A stretch of DNA of 6,923 bases from Nitrososphaerales archaeon TH1177 (GCA_014523515.1 JAATVJ010000368.1:1-6923); one strand, 5' to 3'. Counted from the first letter of the stretch, positions 1 through 6,357 are shown. Notes: generated by a model not told the origin, from the sequence alone. A program made the numbers and translations.

Positions 1-67
1 TGGTGATTCCAATGTCATCACCCCAGATAACAAGAATATTAGGTTGTTTTTGATTTGTCTTTTCCAA
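1..67 (-). CDS. Arylsulfatase, N-terminal fragment (gene runs off the left edge)
   Basis: Reading the minus strand from a TTG at 67-65 gives 22 codons, MEKTNQKQPN then ILVIWGDDIGIT, which continue off the window. The block PNILVIWGDDIG is the hallmark N-terminus of bacterial and archaeal type I (formylglycine) arylsulfatases, where the paired aspartates bind the active-site calcium. These enzymes hydrolyse sulfate esters to release sulfate. An in-frame TAA at 76-74 lies just upstream and no ATG intervenes, so TTG is the only reasonable start; family members usually begin about ten residues before this motif. There is no signal peptide, so the enzyme is probably cytoplasmic. The catalytic Cys/Ser-x-Pro-x-Arg motif lies outside the window, so the specific sulfatase type cannot be named. 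The family call rests on one short but very characteristic motif. Confidence 0.85.
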   Translation of the reverse strand, partial: MEKTNQKQPNILVIWGDDIGIT

Positions 68-75
68 TTTTATTT
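66..75 (+). promoter_or_regulatory. Possible TATA box for the small ORF at 96
   Basis: The A/T-only stretch ATTTTATTT is centred about 25 nt upstream of the ATG at 96, as expected for leaderless archaeal initiation. It overlaps the start codon of the divergent arylsulfatase. If both promoters are real, the two transcripts would compete. In such AT-rich DNA the match could be chance. Confidence 0.3.
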
Positions 76-123
76 ACCTTTTACCTTTACCAATTATGTT
101 ACTTAAGATTACCTATTTGGTAA
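74..123. promoter_or_regulatory. Cluster of TTACC/GGTAA motifs in the divergent promoter region
   Basis: TTACC occurs on the plus strand at 74-78, 81-85, 87-91 and 109-113, and its complement GGTAA at 119-123. The last two form a perfect inverted repeat, ATTACC-TATTT-GGTAAT (108-124). The first three are tandem direct repeats at 6-7 nt spacing, lying between the proposed arylsulfatase TATA box and its start codon. A regulator bound there could block initiation. The alternative is that the AGGT strings on the minus strand act as weak Shine-Dalgarno sequence for the TTG start. Function is inferred only from motif density. Confidence 0.35.
92..98 (-). promoter_or_regulatory. Weak TATA-like box for the arylsulfatase
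   Basis: The minus strand reads CATAATT here, centred about 28 nt upstream of the TTG start at 67. That spacing suits a leaderless archaeal transcript. The box is weak and overlaps the ATG of the divergent small ORF, so this is a tentative call. Confidence 0.35.
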
Positions 124-320
124 TTGCCTGCAGGTATAGCAAATTTGTGAGCTCATCTATTTTAGTAGTTTTAATAATTCTCAGTCTTTCTGTTTCTATA
201 ATACAATTCGAAAATATAGAAGCATAAACAACTACTAGTTCAACTGATCCTAAGATACTATTTAAAAAATTCAAAACAGAACATGGATGCTATTCAAAAA
301 GACACTTAGATACATTTTAA
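96..320 (+). pseudogene. Broken small secreted protein, stop codon at the signal-peptide cleavage site
   Basis: From ATG at 96 the frame gives a 43-residue peptide with a strong hydrophobic export segment (SSSILVVLIILSLSVSII) ending in IEA, then TAA at 225-227. The same frame then stays open for 30 more codons, TTTSSTDPKILFKKF followed by KTEHGCYSKRHLDTF, to TAA at 318-320. A typical archaeal secreted protein would have the signal segment, a small-residue cleavage site such as IEA, then a Thr/Ser-rich mature start, which is what the two halves make when joined across the stop. The simplest reading is a secreted-protein gene inactivated by one nonsense change (CAA, AAA or GAA to TAA). Alternatives are a functional 43-residue membrane peptide, or chance. 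The true start is uncertain: TTG at 117 and GTG at 147 are also in frame. I recognise no family. Confidence 0.45.
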
Positions 321-494
321 TCACTTAATTCATGAAGTTAAATCGCTTTTTTTAAAAAAAATAAAATTAATTTAAATTAACTAAATGTTCGAATCATTAT
401 AAGCATCTATATGTCATTAAATTGTTGTAAAATAATAACAATATATCTTACCAAACCGAAGAAGACATAATCTACTTTTTCTTTTGATAGTATA
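321..494. other. Gene-free AT-rich spacer
   Basis: No supportable gene is seen. The stretch contains a T7-A8 run (347-361) that could end transcription from the small frame at 96-320. It also holds a 19-codon ORF from ATG at 411 to TAA at 468, in the same frame as the downstream membrane protein but separated from it by that stop. Two TATA-like strings occur towards its right end. Confidence 0.5.
440..471 (+). promoter_or_regulatory. Candidate TATA boxes for the membrane-protein gene
   Basis: Two candidates are visible. AATATATCTTA at 440-450 is the better box and would place the transcript start near 470, giving a leader of about 25 nt. CATAAT at 466-471 is weaker but sits 26 nt before the TTG at 495, the leaderless spacing seen at other genes in this window. 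No Shine-Dalgarno sequence precedes the TTG, which favours a very short or absent leader. Confidence 0.4.
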
Positions 495-1352
495 TTGAGT
501 AATGTACTGTCGAGAATAACGGCTAGATTAGCATTAAAAAAATCTGGAATAAAAACATCAAAAGTGGGATGGTTTTGGCTATTTCAAATAATTTTGACAA
601 TAATAGCTACAAGATTTATTGATAAATGTATTGGATTCTTGATTGATGTAGCTAATAATCGATGGGAACCAGGAACATATTTGGAAGGAGTTACTGGCCT
701 TTTGGCTATAATTGGAGCAACTATATTTGCCATAATACTTATTCTAATGCATACAGGTAAGATAAAGGACGGTCAACCAAAAGATAAAGAAAAAATAGAT
801 GATGATGATGATATTATAGAAGTAATTAAGGAAAAAATCATCAATATTGATTCAAAATTAGTATTAGCAAAAGAAGAATTGGATATTGTATTAGACTCTA
901 GTAAATATTTCAAACATGGTAATGACATATTAAAAAGATGTATAAATACTAATACAATAAGTAAAATTCGAATATTAATAGGCTCATCTGTAGTAGATTA
1001 CAATGGAACCAGAGCAAACATACTACAAACTTCAAATATAGATACCAATGAGAATTCACTATTTCAATCATTATTACAGATAATAAAAGACTTAAAAACA
1101 GAAAAAAATAAAACAATTGAGATAAGAATGCTAAATTTCCCTATATTTCAATCCATGATAATTATAGATCCATTTTCAATAGAATATGGACAGATATACT
1201 TTGAGCATATATTTTTTCCAACACAGGAAAAAGAATACAGAAACATTTTAAGAATCTTAAAAAGGTCAAAAAATATAGATAAAAAAAATATCTTTGATAG
1301 TACATATGACATCTTTTTAAATCAATGGAATAACGGAATTCGAATCCAATAG
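495..1352 (+). CDS. Two-TM membrane protein with C-terminal soluble domain of unknown function
   Basis: The 285-residue protein starts at TTG 495; an in-frame TAA at 468 and the lack of any ATG or GTG between them leave no better start. Residues 1-23 are basic. Hydrophobic segments at about 24-50 (WFWLFQIILTIIATRF, then KCIGFLI) and about 65-85 (GVTGLLAIIGATIFAIILIL) form one or two membrane helices plus a hairpin. A charged linker with DDDDD (102-106) leads into a helical stretch (about 107-150). A probable alpha/beta domain follows, with strands KIRILIGSS (157-165), TIEIRML (207-213) and SMIIIDP (220-226), then IYFEHIFFP (234-242) and a late Trp278. The 'SMIIID...' strand pattern and terminal helix with Trp recall degenerate phospholipase-D-like sensor domains, but no HKD motif is present, so catalysis is unlikely. 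I do not recognise the family. It ends 37 nt before the HAD hydrolase gene, which has its own TATA box. A membrane-anchored sensing or docking role is only a guess. Confidence 0.8.
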   Translation: MSNVLSRITARLALKKSGIKTSKVGWFWLFQIILTIIATRFIDKCIGFLIDVANNRWEPGTYLEGVTGLLAIIGATIFAIILILMHTGKIKDGQPKDKEKIDDDDDIIEVIKEKIINIDSKLVLAKEELDIVLDSSKYFKHGNDILKRCINTNTISKIRILIGSSVVDYNGTRANILQTSNIDTNENSLFQSLLQIIKDLKTEKNKTIEIRMLNFPIFQSMIIIDPFSIEYGQIYFEHIFFPTQEKEYRNILRILKRSKNIDKKNIFDSTYDIFLNQWNNGIRIQ

Positions 1353-1360
1353 AACAAAAA

Positions 1361-1370
1361 TTTAATTATA
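1361..1370 (+). promoter_or_regulatory. TATA box of the secreted HAD hydrolase gene
   Basis: TTTAATTATA lies just after the stop codon of the preceding gene, preceded by an A-rich GAACAAAAA stretch that could serve as the TFB-recognition element. Its centre is about 25-26 nt upstream of the ATG at 1390. This implies a leaderless transcript and independent expression even though the upstream gene is only 37 nt away. Confidence 0.6.
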
Positions 1371-1389
1371 ACTATAAGTTACTATCTTT

Positions 1390-2460
1390 ATGAATTTTAA
1401 CCAGCATTTGTTTTATATTATATTATTTGGTATAATGACTTTATTCTTATCGTCATCAATAAATAACTTTGCCGATATTAAAGCAGAAGATCAAAATGAA
1501 CCTCTTCCATCATGGAAAGAAGGTATCATAAAACAAAAAATAATTGCTTTTGTACAAAATGTAACAAATCCTGAAAATACTGATTATTATATCCCTCCTG
1601 AGGACCGAATTGCAGTTTTTGATAATGATGGAACCTTGTGGTCAGAAAAACCAATACCATTTCAAGGTTATTTTTCTATTGATAGAGTTCCTACTGTAGT
1701 TGCTAAAAATCCAGAACTAAAGAATAAATCACCTTTCAAAGAAATTCTTGCGAAGAACTTTACTGTATTAAAAGATATGACAGAAAAAGAGGTAATGGAT
1801 CTGATTGCTACAACGCATTCCAATATATCAGAAATTGAGTTTGATAATCTTGTTAAGAAATGGGCTCAAAATGCCACTCATCCAGAAACAAAAAGACTCT
1901 TTGTGGATATGGTATATCAGCCAATGCTGGAACTTTTGCATTTTCTAAAGACAAAACAATTTAAAGAATTTATTGTTTCTGGTGGAGGAATAGACTTTAT
2001 GAGAGAAGCTCTTTCCTCAGTATATGAAATTCCCAATGATCAAATAATAGGAAGCAGTCTGAAATATACATTTGTTGATGAAATCAACGATACTAATATG
2101 GACATTAACAACAACAAATCATTTATTTTCAGAGAACCCGTTCTTGATTCCTTTGATAACACATATGAAAAACCAGCCAATATTGCACTACACATAGGCA
2201 AAGTACCTGTAATAGTAGCAGGAAATTCGGATGGAGATCTCCAAATGCTCGAATATGCTGATGACAATAATCCTACAGGAAAATCTTTGAAATTATTGAT
2301 TCATCATGATGATCCTAAACGAGAATTCTCGTATGACAAAGGTGCAGAAAAAGTATTAGAAGAAGCAAAGAAACGCAACTGGAATATAGTAAGTATGAAG
2401 GATGATTTTACAACTATATTTCCTGCTATTGGAAATAAAACCTCTGATGTAAGAAAATAA
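1390..2460 (+). CDS. Secreted HAD-superfamily hydrolase (phosphoserine-phosphatase-like acid phosphatase)
   Basis: The 356-residue protein has an N-terminal export signal (hydrophobic 8-22, FYIILFGIMTLFLSS), so it should act outside the membrane. All HAD motifs are visible. Motif I is FDNDGTLW, with nucleophile Asp78 and acid/base Asp80. Motif II is IVSGGG with Ser197. The motif III lysine is probably Lys261 in EKPANI. Motif IV is AGNSDGDLQML, with Asn279 and Asp283 placed to hold magnesium. Conserved flanks DMVYQPMLELL (173-183), HHDDPKREFSYDKG (305-318) and VSMKDDF (334-340) match a subfamily common in bacteria, usually annotated as HAD hydrolase or non-specific acid phosphatase, whose substrate is generally unknown. 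Phosphate-ester hydrolysis at the cell surface is the likely role. The ATG at 1390 fits the TATA spacing. Bacterial ancestry is plausible but cannot be shown here. No C-terminal anchor is seen. Confidence 0.9.
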   Translation: MNFNQHLFYIILFGIMTLFLSSSINNFADIKAEDQNEPLPSWKEGIIKQKIIAFVQNVTNPENTDYYIPPEDRIAVFDNDGTLWSEKPIPFQGYFSIDRVPTVVAKNPELKNKSPFKEILAKNFTVLKDMTEKEVMDLIATTHSNISEIEFDNLVKKWAQNATHPETKRLFVDMVYQPMLELLHFLKTKQFKEFIVSGGGIDFMREALSSVYEIPNDQIIGSSLKYTFVDEINDTNMDINNNKSFIFREPVLDSFDNTYEKPANIALHIGKVPVIVAGNSDGDLQMLEYADDNNPTGKSLKLLIHHDDPKREFSYDKGAEKVLEEAKKRNWNIVSMKDDFTTIFPAIGNKTSDVRK

Positions 2461-2641
2461 ACAAAATGCATTATCAAATATTTTATTACATATCAAAACT
2501 TCTAGTTCTAGACTTAAGATTGGTTGACTATTTCTTTCCATCAACTTTCTGAAATTATGAATGTAAATAGTGTTCTAATCTAAGTACATAATATGTTTCA
2601 TCATATCGAGTAACACATCAATGTAAACTGTATGTCTTGAA

Positions 2642-2650
2642 TTTTTTTTT
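2642..2650 (+). terminator. T9 run, possible terminator for the HAD hydrolase transcript
   Basis: Nine consecutive T residues on the plus strand, about 180 nt past the HAD stop codon. Archaeal RNA polymerase terminates at oligo-T tracts without needing a hairpin. Shorter T-rich strings nearer the stop (for example around 2480) could act first, so this may be a backup site. Confidence 0.35.
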
Positions 2651-2921
2651 AAACTAATGATCTAATAAAATTCTTGTTACAAACATATTTCTTAGATAGA
2701 ATCCCAAGTTCAGATTTAGGAATATGATCAAGATCAAACTATAGCTAAAAGTGTTTTAATTTCTAATTTAAAAATTGTTTCATCTATTATGAATGCTGAT
2801 ATTCCTTTACTTTAAGTCCCCAAATAGTATAAGTATAGATAATTTTAAACTATAACTCCTTACTACATATATAAGATTTATTGGAATGAGTTTAAAAACT
2901 ATAATTATATCCAAATATAAG

Positions 2922-3009
2922 ATTCATTCTATAGAAAGATTTGGGTCCAAAAATCATGTCAAATTAGTTTCACATCCCACTGGCCCCATTCTATAAGTGA
3001 GTTCATATC
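2922..3009 (+). repeat. tRNA-3'-end-like repeat, locus 1 (degenerate)
   Basis: A core ATCCCACTGGCCCCATT (2974-2990) is identical to 6571-6587 and is followed by CTATAAGTGAGTTCATATC, which aligns with the unit at 6543-6573 (23 of 31 positions match over 2979-3009). Upstream, CATTCTATAGAA (2925-2936) followed by TGGGTCC and AAAAATC looks like a further, more degenerate unit. TGGCCCCA fits a 7-nt acceptor 3' strand plus discriminator A, and CCCAC before it fits a T-stem 3' strand. The patch is clearly more GC-rich than its surroundings. No tRNA 5' half is present. Confidence 0.55.
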
Positions 3010-3109
3010 AACTAAATCAGGTTTGTCATTTGTAGATGCTTTTTTAGGTCAATTTGAAGTTTTATTATTTGTCTCTTGAATTTATCTGAAACTATTGGAA
3101 CGATTATAG

Positions 3110-3164
3110 ATAACAATTTACTTATCACTATAATGTTCTTGTGATATGATAAATTGATTGTTAT
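3110..3164. repeat. AT-rich imperfect inverted repeat (potential hairpin)
   Basis: ATAACAAT (3110-3117) pairs with ATTGTTAT (3157-3164), and TATCAC (3123-3128) pairs with GTGATA (3141-3146), leaving a 12-nt loop and an internal bulge. It lies about 110 nt beyond the 3' end of the minus-strand metallophosphoesterase and could be a 3' processing or stop element. In such AT-rich DNA chance is a real alternative. Confidence 0.3.
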
Positions 3165-3271
3165 ATTGATTGTTTCTACAAAGCCACCAAATAAAACTTG
3201 AAATTAAATATATCATATATGTATTAATGAAGAAGTCACTCATTTAATGACAGAAAATTTAAAAGTGAAAG

Positions 3272-5260
3272 TCATTGTGTATAGAACTGAATTTCTCTAT
3301 AGGAATTATAAGTACTTCCACTGTTACCATGTCCAATAATTTTTACTTTATTGCTTTGAATGTAAAGATCTGAAAGGTCATATTCTATAAGTGTGTTTGG
3401 TGGCCTGTTAGCTGGATTCACAAATTGCTTTCCGTTAATTTCAAAGTAATATGTCCTGTCATAATGATAGCCTGTTAATCCTACTTTAGTTATGGGATAA
3501 ATTCCATTGAATGTAAATTCAATCCATTCACCGTTTCCATTAGCTGACCATCTTGTTTCAAAGTCACCATCTGCAGCTTTTGGAGCCTCTTTTCCTAAAT
3601 CCTCTGAGGAAGCTACTACTGATATTGGAGTTAGTTTGTTGGATGATGGTGGTGGAGGAGGAGATGGTGGTGGTAGTGATGGTGTAGTAGATGAACCATC
3701 AAATGAGTTACTATATACTAAGCCATCTATGGGAAATGTACCTTCCATTAGTTTTGTAATTTCTTTTTGATTTGTTTGATCCAATGCTCTATTCCATACA
3801 CCTACTTCATCTATACTTCCAGTGAAGAGATTACTAACAGTACGAGAATTTGCTCCTATTTTAAGAGGATGATTGCCAGATGTTTCTGGAGTACTAGCAG
3901 TAGTTCTTGTACCCACTTGAACACCATCTATATATAATCTTACAATTGATCCATCAAAAGTAACAACACCATGATGCCATTGTCCATTGTTAAATGAACT
4001 GGGAGAAGTAGCATATCGATTGGAGCCACTTGAAGTTTCAAATCCTCCTTGAAGTTTTTCTGATGATGTCATCCATATTCCATAATTCATATTGTTTCCA
4101 GATGAGTCTGTTCCAAATCCGCCTTTATTTACTATAGCAGCTTCAGATCCAAAATTTGATATTGTTTTAAACCACGCGGCTACACTAAATTTTGAAAGTT
4201 TTAAGTTTTGTGCACTTGATATGGAAACTACATCATTATGGCTATTTACATTTAAAAATGGTTCATAATGATATCCAGAAGATGGAGGTGGAGGTGGTGG
4301 TAATGAGGTTGATTTTGTAATAGTAAATTGATCTGGCGTTATTCCTGCTGAATTTGGAATAAAATTCCCTACTAAGGTTGTACCGTTGTTTAGTATATCA
4401 ATATTTAAGTGTCCAAATCTTAATGCTTGTTGAGATGCAGTGAAGGAACTTTGGCCACTAAGAGAGTGAAAGTTTACTCCACCAGTTCCTACAATAGCAT
4501 ATATTTGGCCCTCTGGATCATTATAATTTTGTAGATTATTATTGGTAATTATTGGATTTGATGGATTATTTGGATTATATTTTATTGGATATGATCTTTG
4601 ATAGTTGTGAGTATGACCTTCTAGCACTAGATCAACTCCATATTGGTCAAAAATTGGATGATATATATCTCGAAGAGCTGATTCACCAAGACAAGAAGAA
4701 CAACTATTTGGAGATGAATACATCGGTTTATGGAAATAAACAACAATCCAATCAATAGTTGGATCAGCAGCTGCTGAAGCTAAATCATTTTTAACAAATA
4801 AGTTTTGAGAAGAACCAGAACTATAAGAAAGTTCAGTGGCCATAGATAAAAAATGAACATTTTCAATATTAAAAGAATAATATTGACTAGTCATTCCAAA
4901 ATGATTTAGATAAGTATTCAAGTCTTCGCTAGATGCACTATTTTCATGGTTACCTATTGTTATATTCATCTTTTCATCAATAGGGTTTACTGCACTTAGC
5001 CAACAATTGGCTGTTGATTGATAAGAATAGTCTCCTAATCCTAATACAAGTTCTGGATTTTTATTGAATATAGAATTTACTGTGGCATCTGTATTAGAAT
5101 TACATCCCCAATCTCCTGCTGACCCAAAATTAAAATCTGGAATAGTAGTAGCTGCTTGTACAGAAATTGAATTAATATTATTAGGAAAATTTATCATTAC
5201 AAGAAATAAAAAAACCGTAATAATAGTAATAGTATACACATTTGTACATTTAGAATTCAT
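3272..5260 (-). CDS. Secreted purple-acid-phosphatase-like metallophosphoesterase with LamG and discoidin-type modules
   Basis: This 662-residue modular exoenzyme has a signal peptide (hydrophobic 10-24; cleavage probably near VQA, about 36). Residues about 42-316 form a calcineurin-like metallophosphoesterase with the full purple acid phosphatase ligand set: GDWG (Asp50), GDYSY (Asp77, Tyr80), GNHE (Asn104), FHKP (His177) and GHTH (His216, His218). Tyr80 is the ligand that gives PAPs their colour. A polyproline linker (321-326) leads to a LamG-like concanavalin-fold domain (about 332-508; marks include WHHGVVTFDGS, LYIDGVQVG and SIDEVGVWNRAL). A second polyproline linker (530-538) precedes a discoidin/F5-8 C-like domain (about 543-662; KAADGDFETRWSANGNGEWI, C-terminal REIQFY). 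Likely role: phosphate release from organic esters, held on glycans or surface polymer by the two binding modules. No membrane anchor is seen. ATG 5260 fits the TATA box at 5281-5290. The true substrate is unknown. Confidence 0.92.
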   Translation of the reverse strand: MNSKCTNVYTITIITVFLFLVMINFPNNINSISVQAATTIPDFNFGSAGDWGCNSNTDATVNSIFNKNPELVLGLGDYSYQSTANCWLSAVNPIDEKMNITIGNHENSASSEDLNTYLNHFGMTSQYYSFNIENVHFLSMATELSYSSGSSQNLFVKNDLASAAADPTIDWIVVYFHKPMYSSPNSCSSCLGESALRDIYHPIFDQYGVDLVLEGHTHNYQRSYPIKYNPNNPSNPIITNNNLQNYNDPEGQIYAIVGTGGVNFHSLSGQSSFTASQQALRFGHLNIDILNNGTTLVGNFIPNSAGITPDQFTITKSTSLPPPPPPSSGYHYEPFLNVNSHNDVVSISSAQNLKLSKFSVAAWFKTISNFGSEAAIVNKGGFGTDSSGNNMNYGIWMTSSEKLQGGFETSSGSNRYATSPSSFNNGQWHHGVVTFDGSIVRLYIDGVQVGTRTTASTPETSGNHPLKIGANSRTVSNLFTGSIDEVGVWNRALDQTNQKEITKLMEGTFPIDGLVYSNSFDGSSTTPSLPPPSPPPPPSSNKLTPISVVASSEDLGKEAPKAADGDFETRWSANGNGEWIEFTFNGIYPITKVGLTGYHYDRTYYFEINGKQFVNPANRPPNTLIEYDLSDLYIQSNKVKIIGHGNSGSTYNSYREIQFYTQ

Positions 5261-5280
5261 TATCTTTGAAATGAATTCCT

Positions 5281-5290
5281 ATTATATATA
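5281..5290 (-). promoter_or_regulatory. TATA box of the metallophosphoesterase gene
   Basis: The minus strand reads TATATATAAT, a near-ideal archaeal TATA box centred about 26 nt upstream of the ATG at 5260. The transcript is therefore expected to start at or next to the start codon, with no leader, and independently of the gene at 5495-5914. Confidence 0.7.
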
Positions 5291-5423
5291 GAGAAAGTAG
5301 TATGGATTCTATAGAAAAAATAATATGACTTTTAAGGATAATTTAATACAGGTTATTATCTGTAAAAGGTTAAAGGAGTTTTTTTATATTAATAAAATTA
5401 ATAATATCATAGATTGATTAATT

Positions 5424-5453
5424 GAGGAAAAAAGAAAAAGAAGAAGAAAAAAA
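5424..5453 (-). terminator. Pyrimidine/T-rich terminator after the small secreted protein
   Basis: Thirty consecutive purines on the plus strand mean an unbroken T-rich pyrimidine tract (runs of 7, 5 and 6 T separated by C) on the coding strand, about 41 nt past the stop codon at 5495. Such tracts are efficient archaeal intrinsic terminators. It separates this gene from the downstream metallophosphoesterase, again arguing against an operon. Confidence 0.6.
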
Positions 5454-5494
5454 CTTTTCAGTTAAAAGCTAATACATTTAATAAATTATAATAT

Positions 5495-5914
5495 TTATTT
5501 ATCTATTTTTGTACATGGAATTGATATAGGTATTTGATAGATATTATTTTCATTATCGTACATGTAATTTATATCAGAATCATCAAAGAAAAACATCGTG
5601 TATTTTCCTGGTAAAAGATGATCTACATAAGTAATTTCTTTAAATCCTCCACTGTTGTCTGTTGGAAAATATCCATTAAATTTTGGATTTAGATTAGCAT
5701 CGAAGAGAACCCAAGAAACATGAGAGTTTGGCAAAAAATTATTACCATTGATGTTTATATTAAATCCTTCTTCGGGTCCACAATTAGGTGAAATCACAAC
5801 TTTTGACTCTGCAAATGCAGATAATGATGTAAAATATATTAGAGAAGTAAGAAGAGAGACTGATAGAAATAGTGCTAATGATTTCATCATCGTTAAATTC
5901 TTATTGTACTTCAT
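5495..5914 (-). CDS. Small secreted protein with Ig/IPT-like fold, function unknown
   Basis: The 139-residue precursor has a clear signal peptide (hydrophobic 12-32, ending LSAFA at 31-35, cleavage probably before Glu36). The mature part of about 104 residues starts VVISPNCGPEEGFNINING and contains GNNFLPNSHVSW, NSGGF and LLPGKYTMFFFDD. This is the pattern of IPT/TIG-like immunoglobulin domains found in many archaeal surface proteins: 'P..G..I.I.G..F.PN..V', then 'GGF', then 'PG.Y'. Cys45 and Cys134 sit near the two ends of the domain and could form a disulfide. No catalytic motif is visible, so a structural or binding role at the cell surface is most likely. The ATG at 5914 is chosen because the TATA-like box is 26 nt upstream; ATGs at 5890 and 5887 are alternatives that keep the signal peptide. 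It shares strand and exported fate, but probably not a transcript, with the metallophosphoesterase. Confidence 0.82.
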   Translation of the reverse strand: MKYNKNLTMMKSLALFLSVSLLTSLIYFTSLSAFAESKVVISPNCGPEEGFNININGNNFLPNSHVSWVLFDANLNPKFNGYFPTDNSGGFKEITYVDHLLPGKYTMFFFDDSDINYMYDNENNIYQIPISIPCTKIDK

Positions 5915-5935
5915 ATTAGAAATTTGGATAACTAT

Positions 5936-5943
5936 CTAATATA
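5936..5943 (-). promoter_or_regulatory. TATA box of the small secreted protein gene
   Basis: The minus strand reads TATATTAG, centred about 26 nt upstream of the ATG at 5914. This spacing supports that ATG over the two internal ATGs and points to a leaderless message. Confidence 0.5.
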
Positions 5944-6357
5944 GGTATAGTGAAAGATTGTATTTACTAGAAGATCTAGAAAAAAGATTAAGATAATTAA
6001 AAAGATTTATTTTAATATTAGATGGTTTGCTTTAATCTAGCAATATCAAACTTAATAACACTTTGGTTTTGGTTAGGTATTCTATTTAAGTTCTATTAAT
6101 TTAACGATAATAATTTATCCGTCTTTTGAAAAGAGATTTTATTTGTTATATATCAATTATCATAAATATGCTAACAATATACTATCATGTTATACACATT
6201 TTAGATCAGTATAGCTATTAGCAATTATTATTTAGTATATTATATTGTATTGATTAGTACAAAACAGATAAGATTTAAAAATATGTTGATCAGAATACAA
6301 AACCATAATTTAAAGGAATGCATGATATTTGTTTTAAATATACTGTATGATAAGTAG
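5944..6357. other. Gene-free AT-rich spacer
   Basis: No supportable gene, RNA or repeat is seen. Reading frames on both strands are short and low in complexity. The left end carries the upstream side of the 5914 promoter. Confidence 0.45.

Larger units (their letters stand above)
2461..3271. other. 810-base gene-poor stretch between convergent genes
   Basis: Two convergent genes end at its borders, and no gene with a credible start is visible. It holds a T9 run (2642-2650), the tRNA-like repeat locus (2922-3009) and an AT-rich hairpin (3110-3164). Two start-less open patches on the plus strand, 2720-2815 and 2921-3079, read like protein in places but lack start codons and recognisable domains. 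They may be remains of decayed genes. Confidence 0.5.

Noticed and set aside
411..470. 19-codon ORF in frame with the membrane-protein gene at 495
   Set aside because: Ends at TAA 468 before the gene and has no protein-like character; joining the two would need readthrough with no supporting signal.
2040..2267. 75-codon minus-strand ORF
   Set aside because: Lies wholly inside the HAD hydrolase gene, over its conserved motif IV region; a shadow frame.
2356..2544. 62-codon minus-strand ORF overlapping the end of the HAD gene
   Set aside because: Over half is antisense to the HAD coding sequence, with no signal, domain or spaced promoter to support it.
2720..2815. Protein-like plus frame reading EYDQDQTIAKSVLISNLK and on to TAA
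   Set aside because: It is short, lacks a start codon, follows a TAG and shows no recognised domain. It may be a gene tail remnant but is not supportable.
2809..2838. Possible further copy of the tRNA-like repeat (CCCCAAATAGTATAAGT)
   Set aside because: Only CCCCA and TATAAGT are shared with the repeat; too weak in AT-rich sequence.
3507..3770. 87-codon plus-strand ORF with a Gly-rich stretch
   Set aside because: Antisense to the metallophosphoesterase; the glycines are the complement of the polyproline linker codons.
4552..5291. Two plus-strand ORFs (4552-4758 and 5064-5291)
   Set aside because: Antisense to the catalytic domain and signal peptide of the metallophosphoesterase, which has all its family motifs.
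5387..5403. Perfect palindrome TATTAAT-AAA-ATTAATA between the two minus-strand genes
   Set aside because: All A/T and short, so expected by chance at this base composition; not placed at a core promoter.
5748..5939. 63-codon plus-strand ORF
   Set aside because: Antisense to the signal peptide and start of the small secreted protein.
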